Position numbers and translations under genes: made by a program | Notes under the pieces: generated by a model | Databases searched by the model: none | What the model was told of the DNA's origin: nothing | The model's input: only the letters and a program-made list of their open reading frames with translations | NCBI RefSeq assembly: GCF_900172335.1 | Contig: NZ_FWFX01000004.1 | Location: 1-64,000, forward strand | Reading direction: 5' to 3' | Length of the DNA: 64,000 bases | Source: Roseovarius albus | Lineage (GTDB): Bacteria; Pseudomonadota; Alphaproteobacteria; Rhodobacterales; Rhodobacteraceae | Part shown: in pieces, positions 38,703 through 47,464 of the stretch | Position numbering within the stretch: position 1 is the stretch's first letter | Layout: every line of letters starts with the position of its first letter

Positions 38703-40792
38703 CACCCGAACGCCGCAAGAACTTTGACCGGTTGCTGAACCCCCGGCACATCGCCTTTGTCGGCGGGCGCGATGCGATCATCGCCATCAACGAGGCGCGC
38801 AGGCGCGGGTTCAAGGGGGATATGTGGGCGGTGAACCCCAAGCGTGACGCGCTGGCGGGTCTCACCTGCTACGCCACGCTTCAAGATCTGCCCGCAGCTC
38901 CCGACGCGGTGTTTCTGGCCATCCCAACCCATGCCGCCGTGGCCGCAATCCAGCAGCTCTCTGATATGGGGGCAGGGGGCATCGTCTGCTACGCGGCGGG
39001 TTTCAAGGAGGCAGGCGAAGACGGCGCGCGCGCCGAAGAGGCGCTTCGACAAGCCGTCGGCGAAATGGCCCTCATCGGGCCCAATTGCTACGGCATGATC
39101 AACTACATCGGCAACGCTGCCCTCTGGCCCTTTGAGCATGGTGGCAACTCGCCGGGCTATGGCGCCGCGATCATCACTCAATCGGGCATGTTTTCGTCAG
39201 ACATCACCATGAGCCAGCGCTCCTTGCCGATGGCCTATATGATTTCGGCAGGCAATCAGGCGGTGATGGGGCTGGAAGATTATCTTGAGGTGTTAAGTGA
39301 TGATCCGGCCGTGCGGGCCATCGGCCTGCATATCGAAGGCCTGCGTGATATCCCGCACTTTGAACGCGCGGCCCTGAAAGCCCTGCAAAACGACACGCCG
39401 GTTGTGGCGCTCAAAACCGGCACCTCCCAAATCGGCTCAGCCCTCACCATCAGCCACACCGGCTCGCTTTCGGGCGCGAATGAGCTTTACGAGGCCCTGT
39501 TCAAACGCACAGGCGTGATCAGCGTCTCGAACCCATCACAATTTCTGGAAACGTTAAAATACCTCTGCGTCGTTGACGCCCCCAAAGGGCATCGCGTCGC
39601 AGGCTTCACTTGCTCGGGCGGCGGAGCGACGATGCTCGCCGACCACAGTGAAAAGATCGGCCTCACCTATCCCAAAATTACCGGAGATCACGTTGATAAT
39701 CTAACCAAACTTCTGCCCGACATCGCGACAGTGTCCAATCCGCTCGATTATACCACCCCGATCTGGGGCCAGCCCGAACACACCTATCCGGTGTTTTCCC
39801 AGGCCATGACCGCCATGCAGGCCGACGCCGCCGTTTTGGTGCAGGATTACCCAGCCGTCGGAATCGACGATTCCAAGATCTACTACCAAAACGATGCCGC
39901 CGGCTTTGCCCAGGCTGCCGCCGCACAAGACCTTCCTGCAGCGATCTGCGCCACCATACCCGAGAATATCGACGCAGAGACACGCGAATTTCTCATCTCC
40001 AAGGGTGTCGCGCCTATGCAGGGCATCCATGAGTGCCTCAATGCGATAACACAGGCCGCAAGCTGGTGCGAGGGTCGCACCCGAATTCTGGCTGAACCAC
40101 CTGATCCCCTACAGGTCGCCGTTGTTTCCGACAGAGTGACCTTGGTGACAGAAGATGCGGGAAAAGACTGGGTTGCCGACGTTGGCGTGTCCATCCCCAA
40201 GGGACGATGCGTTGGTGCGGCTGAGGCGCAAGGCGTGGCACAGAACATTGGCTATCCAGTTGTGCTGAAGATGATGAGCCATCAACTGGCCCACAAAACC
40301 GAAGCCGGGGCGGTCAAATTGGGCATCACGAATGACGAAGAACTGGCCGGTGCAATCTTCGCTATAAAGAACGATGTACAAGCCTATGCGCCCGACGCGG
40401 TTACGGATCGCTATCTTGTCGAAGCAATGTCGCCGTCCCCTTTGGCGGAACTGATCATCGGCATTCGATGCGATTCGCAATTCGGCGCCGCCCTGACGTT
40501 GGGCAGTGGTGGCATTCTTGTTGAGCTGATCCAAGATGCCCAGACGTTGCTATTGCCGTGCAGTGTGCAGGACATCAAACAGGCAATCAAGGACCTGAAG
40601 GCGGGGCAGTTGCTGCAAGGCTTCCGTGGCCGCGCTCCTGCCGATTTGGACCTGATTGCGCAAAACGTTTATCAGCTTTGCAACGCGTTCCTCGATCAAA
40701 GCGATACGCTGGCCGAGGTTGAGATAAATCCGCTGTTTGTTTACGCGGATCAAATCTGCGCGGTGGATGTGTTGCTTCATAAAGTGGCGTAA
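38699..40792 (+). CDS. ADP-forming acyl-CoA synthetase (acetate-CoA ligase family)
   Basis: A 697-residue fused enzyme: CoA-binding Rossmann domain (HIAFVGGRDAIIAINEARR), succinyl-CoA-ligase-like domain with the phosphohistidine site SHTGSLSG (His253), and a C-terminal ATP-grasp domain (GYPVVLKMMSHQLAHKTEAGAV, EVEINPLFV). It is predicted to activate gamma-butyrobetaine or carnitine to the CoA ester, or to run in reverse and recover ATP from betainyl-CoA. It is coupled to the acyl-CoA dehydrogenase by an ATGA overlap. No CaiB-type CoA-transferase is in the window. Confidence 0.86.
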   Translation: MTPERRKNFDRLLNPRHIAFVGGRDAIIAINEARRRGFKGDMWAVNPKRDALAGLTCYATLQDLPAAPDAVFLAIPTHAAVAAIQQLSDMGAGGIVCYAAGFKEAGEDGARAEEALRQAVGEMALIGPNCYGMINYIGNAALWPFEHGGNSPGYGAAIITQSGMFSSDITMSQRSLPMAYMISAGNQAVMGLEDYLEVLSDDPAVRAIGLHIEGLRDIPHFERAALKALQNDTPVVALKTGTSQIGSALTISHTGSLSGANELYEALFKRTGVISVSNPSQFLETLKYLCVVDAPKGHRVAGFTCSGGGATMLADHSEKIGLTYPKITGDHVDNLTKLLPDIATVSNPLDYTTPIWGQPEHTYPVFSQAMTAMQADAAVLVQDYPAVGIDDSKIYYQNDAAGFAQAAAAQDLPAAICATIPENIDAETREFLISKGVAPMQGIHECLNAITQAASWCEGRTRILAEPPDPLQVAVVSDRVTLVTEDAGKDWVADVGVSIPKGRCVGAAEAQGVAQNIGYPVVLKMMSHQLAHKTEAGAVKLGITNDEELAGAIFAIKNDVQAYAPDAVTDRYLVEAMSPSPLAELIIGIRCDSQFGAALTLGSGGILVELIQDAQTLLLPCSVQDIKQAIKDLKAGQLLQGFRGRAPADLDLIAQNVYQLCNAFLDQSDTLAEVEINPLFVYADQICAVDVLLHKVA

Positions 40793-40807
40793 TACCACGT
40801 CAAAGGG

Positions 40808-41329
40808 TCAACTCATAAACGCATCAATCTTGGCATCAAGTGCAGCCCAATCGGTGAACTCATGCACGCCCTTGTCCAAAGTGACGCTTTCGCCCTTCAA
40901 TACCACGTTTTTGACGATCTGACTTTCGAAATAATCATAACTTCCGGCCCGCACGGCACCCGCAACCAGCAGTTCCTCCGTGGGGATAAACTTAGTCCTC
41001 ATTTCCATTTCGGTCAGATAATCCCATGCTTCTTCATGCCCTTCATCAAACGCCGCCTTGAGACTGACCGAGATCATCAGCGTCGGTTTGGCCGCGAGAT
41101 CTTTCTGACTTGCGGCCACAAGAACCTCAAAACTCTGAGGGTGACGGCGCTCATGCACCGAGGCCGCCAGAACGATCCGATCATATCCGGCAAAAGACAA
41201 CGGCGCTGTTTTATCAGCCGCATTAAACAAGCTGACAGAGTGACCTGCGGTTTGCAGGCGTTGCTCGACATGGTGCGCAATTTTTCGTGTCTGCCCTTCA
41301 ATCGATTCATAAATCACAAGGTATTGCAT
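40808..41329 (-). CDS. Flavodoxin-domain protein, HemG-like
   Basis: A 173-residue flavodoxin-fold protein. It has the FMN phosphate loop (YESIEGQTRKIAHHV) and AASVHERRHPQSFEVL, as in menaquinone-dependent protoporphyrinogen oxidase HemG. ATG 41329 follows GGAGG. It is convergent with the ligase gene. Whether it acts in haem synthesis or as another FMN electron carrier cannot be told. Confidence 0.75.
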   Translation of the reverse strand: MQYLVIYESIEGQTRKIAHHVEQRLQTAGHSVSLFNAADKTAPLSFAGYDRIVLAASVHERRHPQSFEVLVAASQKDLAAKPTLMISVSLKAAFDEGHEEAWDYLTEMEMRTKFIPTEELLVAGAVRAGSYDYFESQIVKNVVLKGESVTLDKGVHEFTDWAALDAKIDAFMS

Positions 41330-41595
41330 AAAAACCTCCACTTTTTTCGCCCGGCAAAGCCCGGCGGATAGTGATCATTTTAAGGAAGACGACACCAAAG
41401 ACGTTGATCTGAATCAACGATCCAAATGCCTGTACGTACGCATTGCTGCATAAATTGCTGTGATCTGATAAATTTTGACACAGAACCCACAAATTATGTT
41501 TTTCTCAGTTTTAAGATAAATCAATCAAAGTAATGTTTTGCTGTATTTGCATCTGAAATGAAGTTTCAAAGCTTTAGGGTGAGAGGGGAACACTT

Positions 41596-42303
41596 ATGTT
41601 CAAACTACTTTTTGCGGTTTGCGGAATTGCGATGGCTCCAATGGCCTTTGCCAGTGGAATCTTGGACAAGGTGACCGAAGGGGTTTCTGAAGGGGTCGAG
41701 AAAGTTGGCGATGCTGTGACCGGTACTGCAGACAAAGTGGGTGATACGATCGATGCCACCACGAAAAATATTGGTGAAACGATCGACGGCACCGCTGAAA
41801 TGATCTCTGATGAAGAAACCCCTGAATTGACGCGCGAACGGCTTGACGCAATGGCGGATGAAACATTGGAGCGATTGTTTGCGGATAATACTGCCGCCAA
41901 AGAACTGTATGATGCTGCATCTGGTTACGCCGTTTTTGATGCGCGCCAGGTTGGTGTCGCCGGCGTGGCTGCGGGTTTTGGTCGGGGAGTTGCGGTGTCG
42001 CTGCCGTCGCGTGATCGGACGTACATGAAAATGGGCACCGGAGGCGTTGGCCTTTCATTCGGCCTCGGCGGATTCGAGCGGCGCATCGTGATCCTGTTTG
42101 AAACACCGGATGCGTTCCAGTCGTTCGTGACGGTCGGGATCGATGCGACAGCCGATGCGGGGGCCATGTTCGGTGAAGACAAATCAGACCAAGCAATCAG
42201 GTTTGTGGATGGCCGGTCCGTGTTTGTGCTGACAAAAAAGGGTTGGAAAATTAGCAGCTCGGTCACAGGAACCAAATATTGGGCGGATGGGGATCTGAAC
42301 TAA
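41596..42303 (+). CDS. SYLF-domain (YSC84-type) secreted lipid-binding protein
   Basis: A 235-residue protein with a signal peptide (LLFAVCGIAMAPMAFAS), an amphipathic repeat-rich stretch (VTEGVSEGVEKVGDAVTGTADKVGDT to TAEM), then a SYLF domain (AKELYDAASGYAVFDARQVGVAGVAAGFG, GTGGVGLSFGLGG). SYLF domains bind acidic phospholipids. It ends about 60 bp before the left boundary of the tRNA-Ser island, so it is core genome at the junction. Confidence 0.82.
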   Translation: MFKLLFAVCGIAMAPMAFASGILDKVTEGVSEGVEKVGDAVTGTADKVGDTIDATTKNIGETIDGTAEMISDEETPELTRERLDAMADETLERLFADNTAAKELYDAASGYAVFDARQVGVAGVAAGFGRGVAVSLPSRDRTYMKMGTGGVGLSFGLGGFERRIVILFETPDAFQSFVTVGIDATADAGAMFGEDKSDQAIRFVDGRSVFVLTKKGWKISSSVTGTKYWADGDLN

Positions 42304-42361
42304 GTCCGTAATACGACCAGTGGACAAAGAAACTACATCACGATTCAAAGACTTTTGTGTA

Positions 42362-42375
42362 TGGCGGAGAGACAG
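42362..42375 (-). repeat. Distal attachment site of the tRNA-Ser island
   Basis: Exact 14-bp copy of the tRNA-Ser 3' end including CCA. It lies 59 bp from the arm repeats at 42435, the same distance as at the 18.1-kb site. Confidence 0.78.
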
Positions 42376-42434
42376 TCTGCCAAACTTAATAGATAACAAA
42401 ATATTATTTATAACAAATAATTAGATTTTACATT

Positions 42435-42457
42435 GCCATACCACGATATATACCACA
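42435..42457 (-). repeat. Distal arm-type repeats, TGTGGTAT class
   Basis: On the reverse strand TGTGGTATATA and CGTGGTATGGC start 12 bp apart. They match the pair beside the integrase (54765-54787) in class, spacing and orientation. Confidence 0.7.
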
Positions 42458-42567
42458 ACAAGATCAGGATAATCGGGAATTTTCATTTCTGGAACTCCAC
42501 TTATCACCACCTGGTTCGCGTGTTGTGCCTCGAACCACAGCCCCAATGAATACTTGTTATAACTCCA

Positions 42568-42918
42568 TTACTGCGGCGTCAGTTTGTCGAATGCCAAACC
42601 GTCGGCCCATGTTCCGTGGAGTTCTCCATCAGGCATTACCAGGTAAACAACCGGATATTCAGATCCCCAGTCAACGGTGACAATCTTTCCGTCAATCGCA
42701 CCTGCGCCTTTAATGTGCTGACTACCAATCTGCCACTCAATACTAACGAATGACTCGTCCTGCACTATGTGTGCAGTGCCCTCATAACTTTGTCCTTCGA
42801 CATTTCTACCGGACGTCAAATAAGTGCCCGATATTGAAATATCACCGGCAAAGGCTTGGGGAACGAACAAGATGGTTCCGGCACATAACAAGGCAGATAC
42901 GAAGTGTCTTCTTTTCAT
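42568..42918 (-). CDS. Small secreted hypothetical protein
   Basis: A 116-residue protein with a signal peptide (MKRRHF, then SALLCAGTILFVPQAFAG). The mature part is beta-rich (SGTYLTSGRNVEGQSYEGTAHI, VSIEWQIGSQHIKGAG) and ends GELHGTWADGL. Proteins with this GTWADG ending are found in alphaproteobacteria as small periplasmic proteins, sometimes labelled fibronectin-binding-like; no function is claimed. First cargo gene from the distal island end. Confidence 0.65.
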   Translation of the reverse strand: MKRRHFVSALLCAGTILFVPQAFAGDISISGTYLTSGRNVEGQSYEGTAHIVQDESFVSIEWQIGSQHIKGAGAIDGKIVTVDWGSEYPVVYLVMPDGELHGTWADGLAFDKLTPQ

Positions 42919-42954
42919 CACTTTTATCCTTTTAAGTTTAAAAAATTACGTTCA

Positions 42955-42991
42955 CTGATTTCCCCGTTCTTAAAACTGAAGGGGAAATCAG
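42955..42991 (-). terminator. Terminator after the RTX gene
   Basis: CTGATTTCCCC pairs with GGGGAAATCAG (11 bp) with an inner TTC/GAA. It lies just past the RTX stop and is followed on the reverse strand by TGAACGTAATTTTTT, so the T-run is slightly displaced. Confidence 0.72.
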
Positions 42992-43009
42992 AATTTGAAC
43001 TGACATGCT

Positions 43010-45946
43010 TTACAAAAAGAAATCGTTCTCATTCAAAGTGCCAGCAAAGGAATCTACTAGAATTTCGAAGTCGGCGGAGCCATTGCCGGTAACGTCACCT
43101 GTTACGCTGTATCCGCCGTTGAGAGTGGTTTCGACTCGTAGCTCGCCCGCAATACCGGAAAATTCTTGTTGCGCGATAAAGAAGAACTCGTCATCCCCGG
43201 CCGAATTCAGATCCGCATCCGTTCCTCGCAAATCAATGCGATCAACTCGGTCTGTAAAATCTAGAATACGATTAACTTCACCGCGACCAACGTACTCGAA
43301 CCCGTTGTCAAAAATGAAATGATCCGCGCCTCCGCCACCTCGGTATTCATCATTACCCTGCGAGACGTAGAGCCTGTCGCCATTGTTGCCTCCATCGAGA
43401 AGATCATCTCCGGCGCCGCCGTCCAACGTATCCCGACCTGATCCGCCAAAGAGCATATCATTGTCGTTACCGCCAAAAAGCTGATCACTACCGGCTAGGC
43501 CATTCAAAACGTCTTCGCCGTCTCCACCATGCAGTTCGTCATTGCCTAGGCCACCGTCGATAATATCATTACCTTGACCACCATCAATAGTATCGTTGCC
43601 GCTACCGCCATCGAGGGTATCATTTCCAGCATCCCCCAGCAGGGTATCGCTGTGTGCTTGTCCAAAAATAACGTCGTTACCCGCGCCACCTTCCAGAGTG
43701 TCGCCACCCCAACCGCCGTACAGGATGTCATTGTCATCTCCACCATTCAGTACGTCGTGACCACTCCCTCCGTAGACTGTGTCAGCACCTGCGCCACCGT
43801 CGATGGTGTCGGCACCCCAATAGCCTTTCAGGATGTCATTGTCATCGCCACCATTCAGTACGTCGTGACCACTCCCTCCGTAGACTGTGTCAGCACCTGC
43901 GCCACCGTCGATGGTGTCGGCACCCCAATAGCCATACAGGATGTCATTGTCATCTCCACCATTCAGTACGTCGTGACCACTCCCTCCGTAGACTGTGTCA
44001 GCACCTGCGCCACCGTCGATGGTGTCGGCACCCCAATAGCCATACAGGATGTCATTGTCATCGCCACCATTCAGTACGTCGTGACCGATGCCTCCGTAGA
44101 CTGTGTCAGCGCCTGCGCCACCGTCGATGGTGTCGGCACCCCAATAGCCTTTCAGGATGTCATTGTCATCTCCACCACGTAATAGGTCGTGACCACTCCC
44201 TCCGTAGATAGTGTCAGCGCCTGCATCGCCATTAATGACATCATCGCCCCAATAGCCATACAGGATATCATTGTCATCGCCACCGAATAACTGGTCTTGA
44301 CCACGTCCCCCATAAATAGTGTCAGCACCTGCGCCACCATCTAAGATGTCGTCACCTCCGGCACCGCTAATGAGATCATCACCAAAATCCCCGATGACGG
44401 TTTCATGTTCCTTACCACCCTTTACAACATCATTTCCGCTGCCAGCATAAATAACGCCATTTGTGAAACCAAACCGCCCATAAAAGAAGTCGTCCCCTGA
44501 TCCTAAGTTGACGGCCCCGTCCAGGCGGCCTTTGTTTATTATGGTTTCTACACCTTTGTCGCCAAGAACCGATACTGTTGCATCTATGGTGCCTGTGTTG
44601 ATGAACTTGTTGGTTTCACCCGCTTGAGATAGGATATCTATGCCAACGTCTGATGTCGCGTTTGTTCCATTAATCTGACCCTTGTTGATGATAAGATTAT
44701 CCGTTCCATCGACACGGATACCTCCAAGGTCCCCCTTGAGCGTTCCTTCATTAGTGACTGTATTGTTGTCACCCTCGATGGCGATTGCGCGCTTGGCTGA
44801 AGACGAGACGCTGCCCGATTTCTCGACCAGAACCTTATTCTTGTTTCCTTGGGCGAGTATCCCATTTTGACCAGCTAGGATGTCCCCTCGATTAATAACT
44901 CTGTTCAAATCATCTGCGACGTTTAAACCTGTTCCGGCAGAAGAGGAGATAGTACCGAGGTTCTTAATGTAGCCACGACCTCCACCTGACTGAATGCCAT
45001 AATTCAATCCATTGACGCTCCCAGAATTCCAAACAGTGTTTCCTTCGCCTCTGGCGAAAACCCCCTCATCTTCTGCGGATGAAATGACACCTCTATTGTT
45101 TATGGCATTGTTGTTGCCGAAAGCGGCAACACCGCTATCCAATGCAGTTGCGATGAAGCCATCATTTGTCAGCTTGTTATTTCCGTGGAACATCTTAATT
45201 GCATCACCGGCGGTACTTATGACTGAGCCCTCATTTTTAATTTCGCTATATCCAGCTTCGGTATCAATCCCGTATTCGCCTTTTACTATTCCCGAATTTG
45301 TAAAATTGTTCCCCACGCCTGACATCCGCACGGCTATGGATGAGGAATCGATTGAACCTGAGTTGATCAAATTATTGCTGGACCCGATTACCGAAACAGC
45401 GTCACCAGATGTAGCTGTAATCGATCCGGTATTGACAACTTCGTTTCTGCCACTTCCCGCCAAAAAAATTGCTTTATCTAGAGTTGTTAGAGATCCTGTA
45501 TTGGTAATTTCATTCAAATCGTCCCGGAACCAAACACCAGTACCTTGGTCGTTTGAAATCACGCCGGAATTAGTGAACTTGTTGCGGTCGCCATCCGCAA
45601 CGAAGACATTTTGGCTATAGGTGGTGATGGTACCTTCGTTCACAAAGTCAAGTTTTCCACCAACACTTTGCACTGCCGAACTTGCGCTAACCAACGAGCC
45701 CGTATCATGAATATGGACTTTATTATTGCCGCCAGAATTGTCCGAAAAATCACCTAGAGCAATTGTAACGCCTTGGCTGACTAGGTTACCGCTAATGTGA
45801 AAGGTTTTGCTTCCATTTGGCCCTGATCCATCAATTGCGTTGGAGGAGGAATCGATAGTTACTCCTTCCTCAACAATCCATGTGTCCTTAGCTGTCTGAG
45901 CAAAGACAGCCGTAAGTTGATCGCTGCTGATCACATGTGTCGTCAT
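43010..45946 (-). CDS. RTX calcium-binding secreted protein with beta-helix-like N-terminal half
   Basis: A 978-residue protein. Roughly residues 1-500 are short repeats of the type N-x-G-x-I/V with frequent NK or NN (FTNSGIVKGEYGI, LTNDGFIATALDSGV), as in parallel beta-helices. Residues about 520-870 are RTX nonapeptides (GGxGxDxhx) that bind Ca2+. The tail (VNRILDFTDRVDRIDL, ENDFFL) is serralysin/type I secretion-like, and there is no N-terminal signal, as expected. No protease or toxin catalytic motif is visible, so a surface or biofilm role is likelier. ATG 45946 follows GGAG. No type I secretion genes are nearby. Confidence 0.88.
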   Translation of the reverse strand: MTTHVISSDQLTAVFAQTAKDTWIVEEGVTIDSSSNAIDGSGPNGSKTFHISGNLVSQGVTIALGDFSDNSGGNNKVHIHDTGSLVSASSAVQSVGGKLDFVNEGTITTYSQNVFVADGDRNKFTNSGVISNDQGTGVWFRDDLNEITNTGSLTTLDKAIFLAGSGRNEVVNTGSITATSGDAVSVIGSSNNLINSGSIDSSSIAVRMSGVGNNFTNSGIVKGEYGIDTEAGYSEIKNEGSVISTAGDAIKMFHGNNKLTNDGFIATALDSGVAAFGNNNAINNRGVISSAEDEGVFARGEGNTVWNSGSVNGLNYGIQSGGGRGYIKNLGTISSSAGTGLNVADDLNRVINRGDILAGQNGILAQGNKNKVLVEKSGSVSSSAKRAIAIEGDNNTVTNEGTLKGDLGGIRVDGTDNLIINKGQINGTNATSDVGIDILSQAGETNKFINTGTIDATVSVLGDKGVETIINKGRLDGAVNLGSGDDFFYGRFGFTNGVIYAGSGNDVVKGGKEHETVIGDFGDDLISGAGGDDILDGGAGADTIYGGRGQDQLFGGDDNDILYGYWGDDVINGDAGADTIYGGSGHDLLRGGDDNDILKGYWGADTIDGGAGADTVYGGIGHDVLNGGDDNDILYGYWGADTIDGGAGADTVYGGSGHDVLNGGDDNDILYGYWGADTIDGGAGADTVYGGSGHDVLNGGDDNDILKGYWGADTIDGGAGADTVYGGSGHDVLNGGDDNDILYGGWGGDTLEGGAGNDVIFGQAHSDTLLGDAGNDTLDGGSGNDTIDGGQGNDIIDGGLGNDELHGGDGEDVLNGLAGSDQLFGGNDNDMLFGGSGRDTLDGGAGDDLLDGGNNGDRLYVSQGNDEYRGGGGADHFIFDNGFEYVGRGEVNRILDFTDRVDRIDLRGTDADLNSAGDDEFFFIAQQEFSGIAGELRVETTLNGGYSVTGDVTGNGSADFEILVDSFAGTLNENDFFL
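43686..44341 (-). repeat. Near-identical 108-bp tandem repeats inside the RTX gene
   Basis: CCACCGTCGATGGTGTCGG starts at 43794, 43902, 44010 and 44118, exactly 108 bp apart, with more divergent units on both sides. Each encodes 36 residues, i.e. four nonapeptides (GGAGADTVYGGSGHDVLNGG, then DDNDILYGYWGADTID). Neighbouring units differ by only a few bases, which indicates recent expansion and likely copy-number variation. Confidence 0.88.
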
Positions 45947-46040
45947 TGTAAAAACTCCTACTAAATAGAGCCATTCTTGATGGCCCATTTGTTCTGGTAC
46001 GCCGAGTGTGAGTGGTGATTTTGGGCTGCTTATGAACTGT

Positions 46041-47021
46041 TTAAATGCTGGCCGTCGCAGGAGCCTGAGGGTCTAAGTGCACGCAGGCCTGCGCGGTCTC
46101 GGCTATATGTCGGTGGTCCGTCCCACAACATCCTCCTAGCATGCGCAAGTTGGGTAATACGCGCGCTAAGTTGGCATTCAATCGACCAAATTCCACCGGA
46201 TCACCATCGTCAAGTTCTGTGGCCTCATCCAGCTCTGCGTGGCTGCATCGCGAGGCGTTACAGCGTATTGCTCCGATCCGATAAATCCAGGAAAAATTAC
46301 GATAAAGCGCGCGATCAAAGTGATCAGGATGGGCACAATTGATCATGTAATAAATTGGCCAACCACACGAATCCGCATCAACAGCTGCAATCGCCTCTCC
46401 AATGCTTTCACCACTTGGAAGTTTTCCATCTGTTTCGACAGTGAAACCGATGACGCATGGCATATCTAAATCAAGACATGACCGAGCAATACCCATGGCT
46501 TCTCTGCTGTGTGTCATCGTAACGGCAGAGATCATGTCCGCTCCTGCTTCAGCCATCGCGGCGATTTGGGGATGATGAACTGCCCGTGCCGCATCGGCGG
46601 TATAGGCATGAGAAATTGTGTAACCATCACCCGCAGGGCCAACCGCGCCGTTTATTACAATTGGATCAACGCGATCCGCCCATCTGTCGCGTACCGAACT
46701 GGCAAATTGAACAGAAACACGACAACCCGCCAGCATGTCATCCTCTGTCCGATCTAGAAATTTGGCCCAGTAGATTCCGGACCGCCAAGAGGCTGTATCC
46801 AGCATAAATCCTGTTCCGGATTTTTCGGCTACCGCTAGATACGCGTCAAAATAACGATTTAGCGCCGCACGCCCAGCATCGCTTTCTAATAGCGGCATGG
46901 ATGAGAATTCAGGAAGATCGAAACCTTCGTGGAAAATCATGCTTGTCTCAAGTCCGCCGTCGCTCAGGGCGAGTTTGCCAAGCGACAAGAAACGTTCAAA
47001 AGGTGTTGTATTCGCTTTCAT
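46041..47021 (-). CDS. Homocysteine S-methyltransferase family protein, copy 1
   Basis: A 326-residue zinc methyltransferase-fold protein. Zn-ligand cysteines are in YMINCAHPDHF and LGGCCGTDHRH, and the opening is LSDGGLETSMIF. The family moves methyl groups from S-methylmethionine, betaine or similar donors to homocysteine; the donor is unknown. ATG 47021 has AAGGAG upstream; the longer frame is rejected. It lies at one end of a duplicated methyltransferase/regulator block. Confidence 0.83.
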   Translation of the reverse strand: MKANTTPFERFLSLGKLALSDGGLETSMIFHEGFDLPEFSSMPLLESDAGRAALNRYFDAYLAVAEKSGTGFMLDTASWRSGIYWAKFLDRTEDDMLAGCRVSVQFASSVRDRWADRVDPIVINGAVGPAGDGYTISHAYTADAARAVHHPQIAAMAEAGADMISAVTMTHSREAMGIARSCLDLDMPCVIGFTVETDGKLPSGESIGEAIAAVDADSCGWPIYYMINCAHPDHFDRALYRNFSWIYRIGAIRCNASRCSHAELDEATELDDGDPVEFGRLNANLARVLPNLRMLGGCCGTDHRHIAETAQACVHLDPQAPATASI

Positions 47022-47177
47022 TTCAATAATCTCCTTGTTCTCATCATGCCAAGACGCTCTCTTGCGATTGCAAATCGTGACCGATCCGCGCGAAGTAACG
47101 TGACGAGTTCGTGCTGACTGGTTTTTGACAGCCATCACGCTCAGGTGCTTGGAGAATAGGTGGAGATTACGTGGAGA

Positions 47178-47432
47178 TTATCCCTTGCTAGTTTCTTCAG
47201 GCTCGTCAGAACAAATGTGCCAATCATAAATTCAGCGATTTTATGTAAATCCTAACGCTCTGCGAAAGCATGCGCCCGATCCGAAAGAGCGGCACTGCGA
47301 AAATCCTGCAGGTCAAAGGAAGTAAGGTGAGAAATGGTGCGCAGCTCTCGGAACAGGGACAGGCCAGCGATCATTTCTTCCCTGATCCCGTCCATCAACC
47401 AGTTCACCGAACTATCTGGTGGATTCTGCTAT
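47178..47432 (-). pseudogene. Internally deleted copy of the CadC-like/TPR regulator
   Basis: Its end (DEPEETSKG then stop at 47178) matches the intact regulator's ending (DEHEESSKA, stop at 48570). From about 47275 it matches the DNA encoding the middle of that protein (about 49605-49745), then jumps at about 47432 to sequence found upstream of the intact gene (about 50170). So roughly 0.9 kb of coding sequence and the N-terminal DNA-binding domain are missing. Confidence 0.72.
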
Positions 47433-47464
47433 TTCAATTGATCCCGTTTTTCTAACTTATATTG

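Noticed and set aside
37416..38705. 429-codon reverse frame under the acyl-CoA dehydrogenase
   Set aside because: Antisense shadow of a high-GC gene; the forward frame has all family motifs.
43574..44182. Long open frame antisense to the RTX gene
   Set aside because: Its repeating pattern (TTPSVDCVSTCATVDGVG) is the mirror of the 108-bp repeats; no ribosome site and no independent domain.
43686..44341. Possible CRISPR array because of regular spacing
   Set aside because: The 108-bp units are contiguous coding repeats without unique spacers, in frame with RTX nonapeptides.
47022..47177. SAM-responsive riboswitch upstream of the methyltransferase genes
   Set aside because: The conserved upstream block is explained by the segmental duplication; no SAM-II or SAM-I core motif was recognised.
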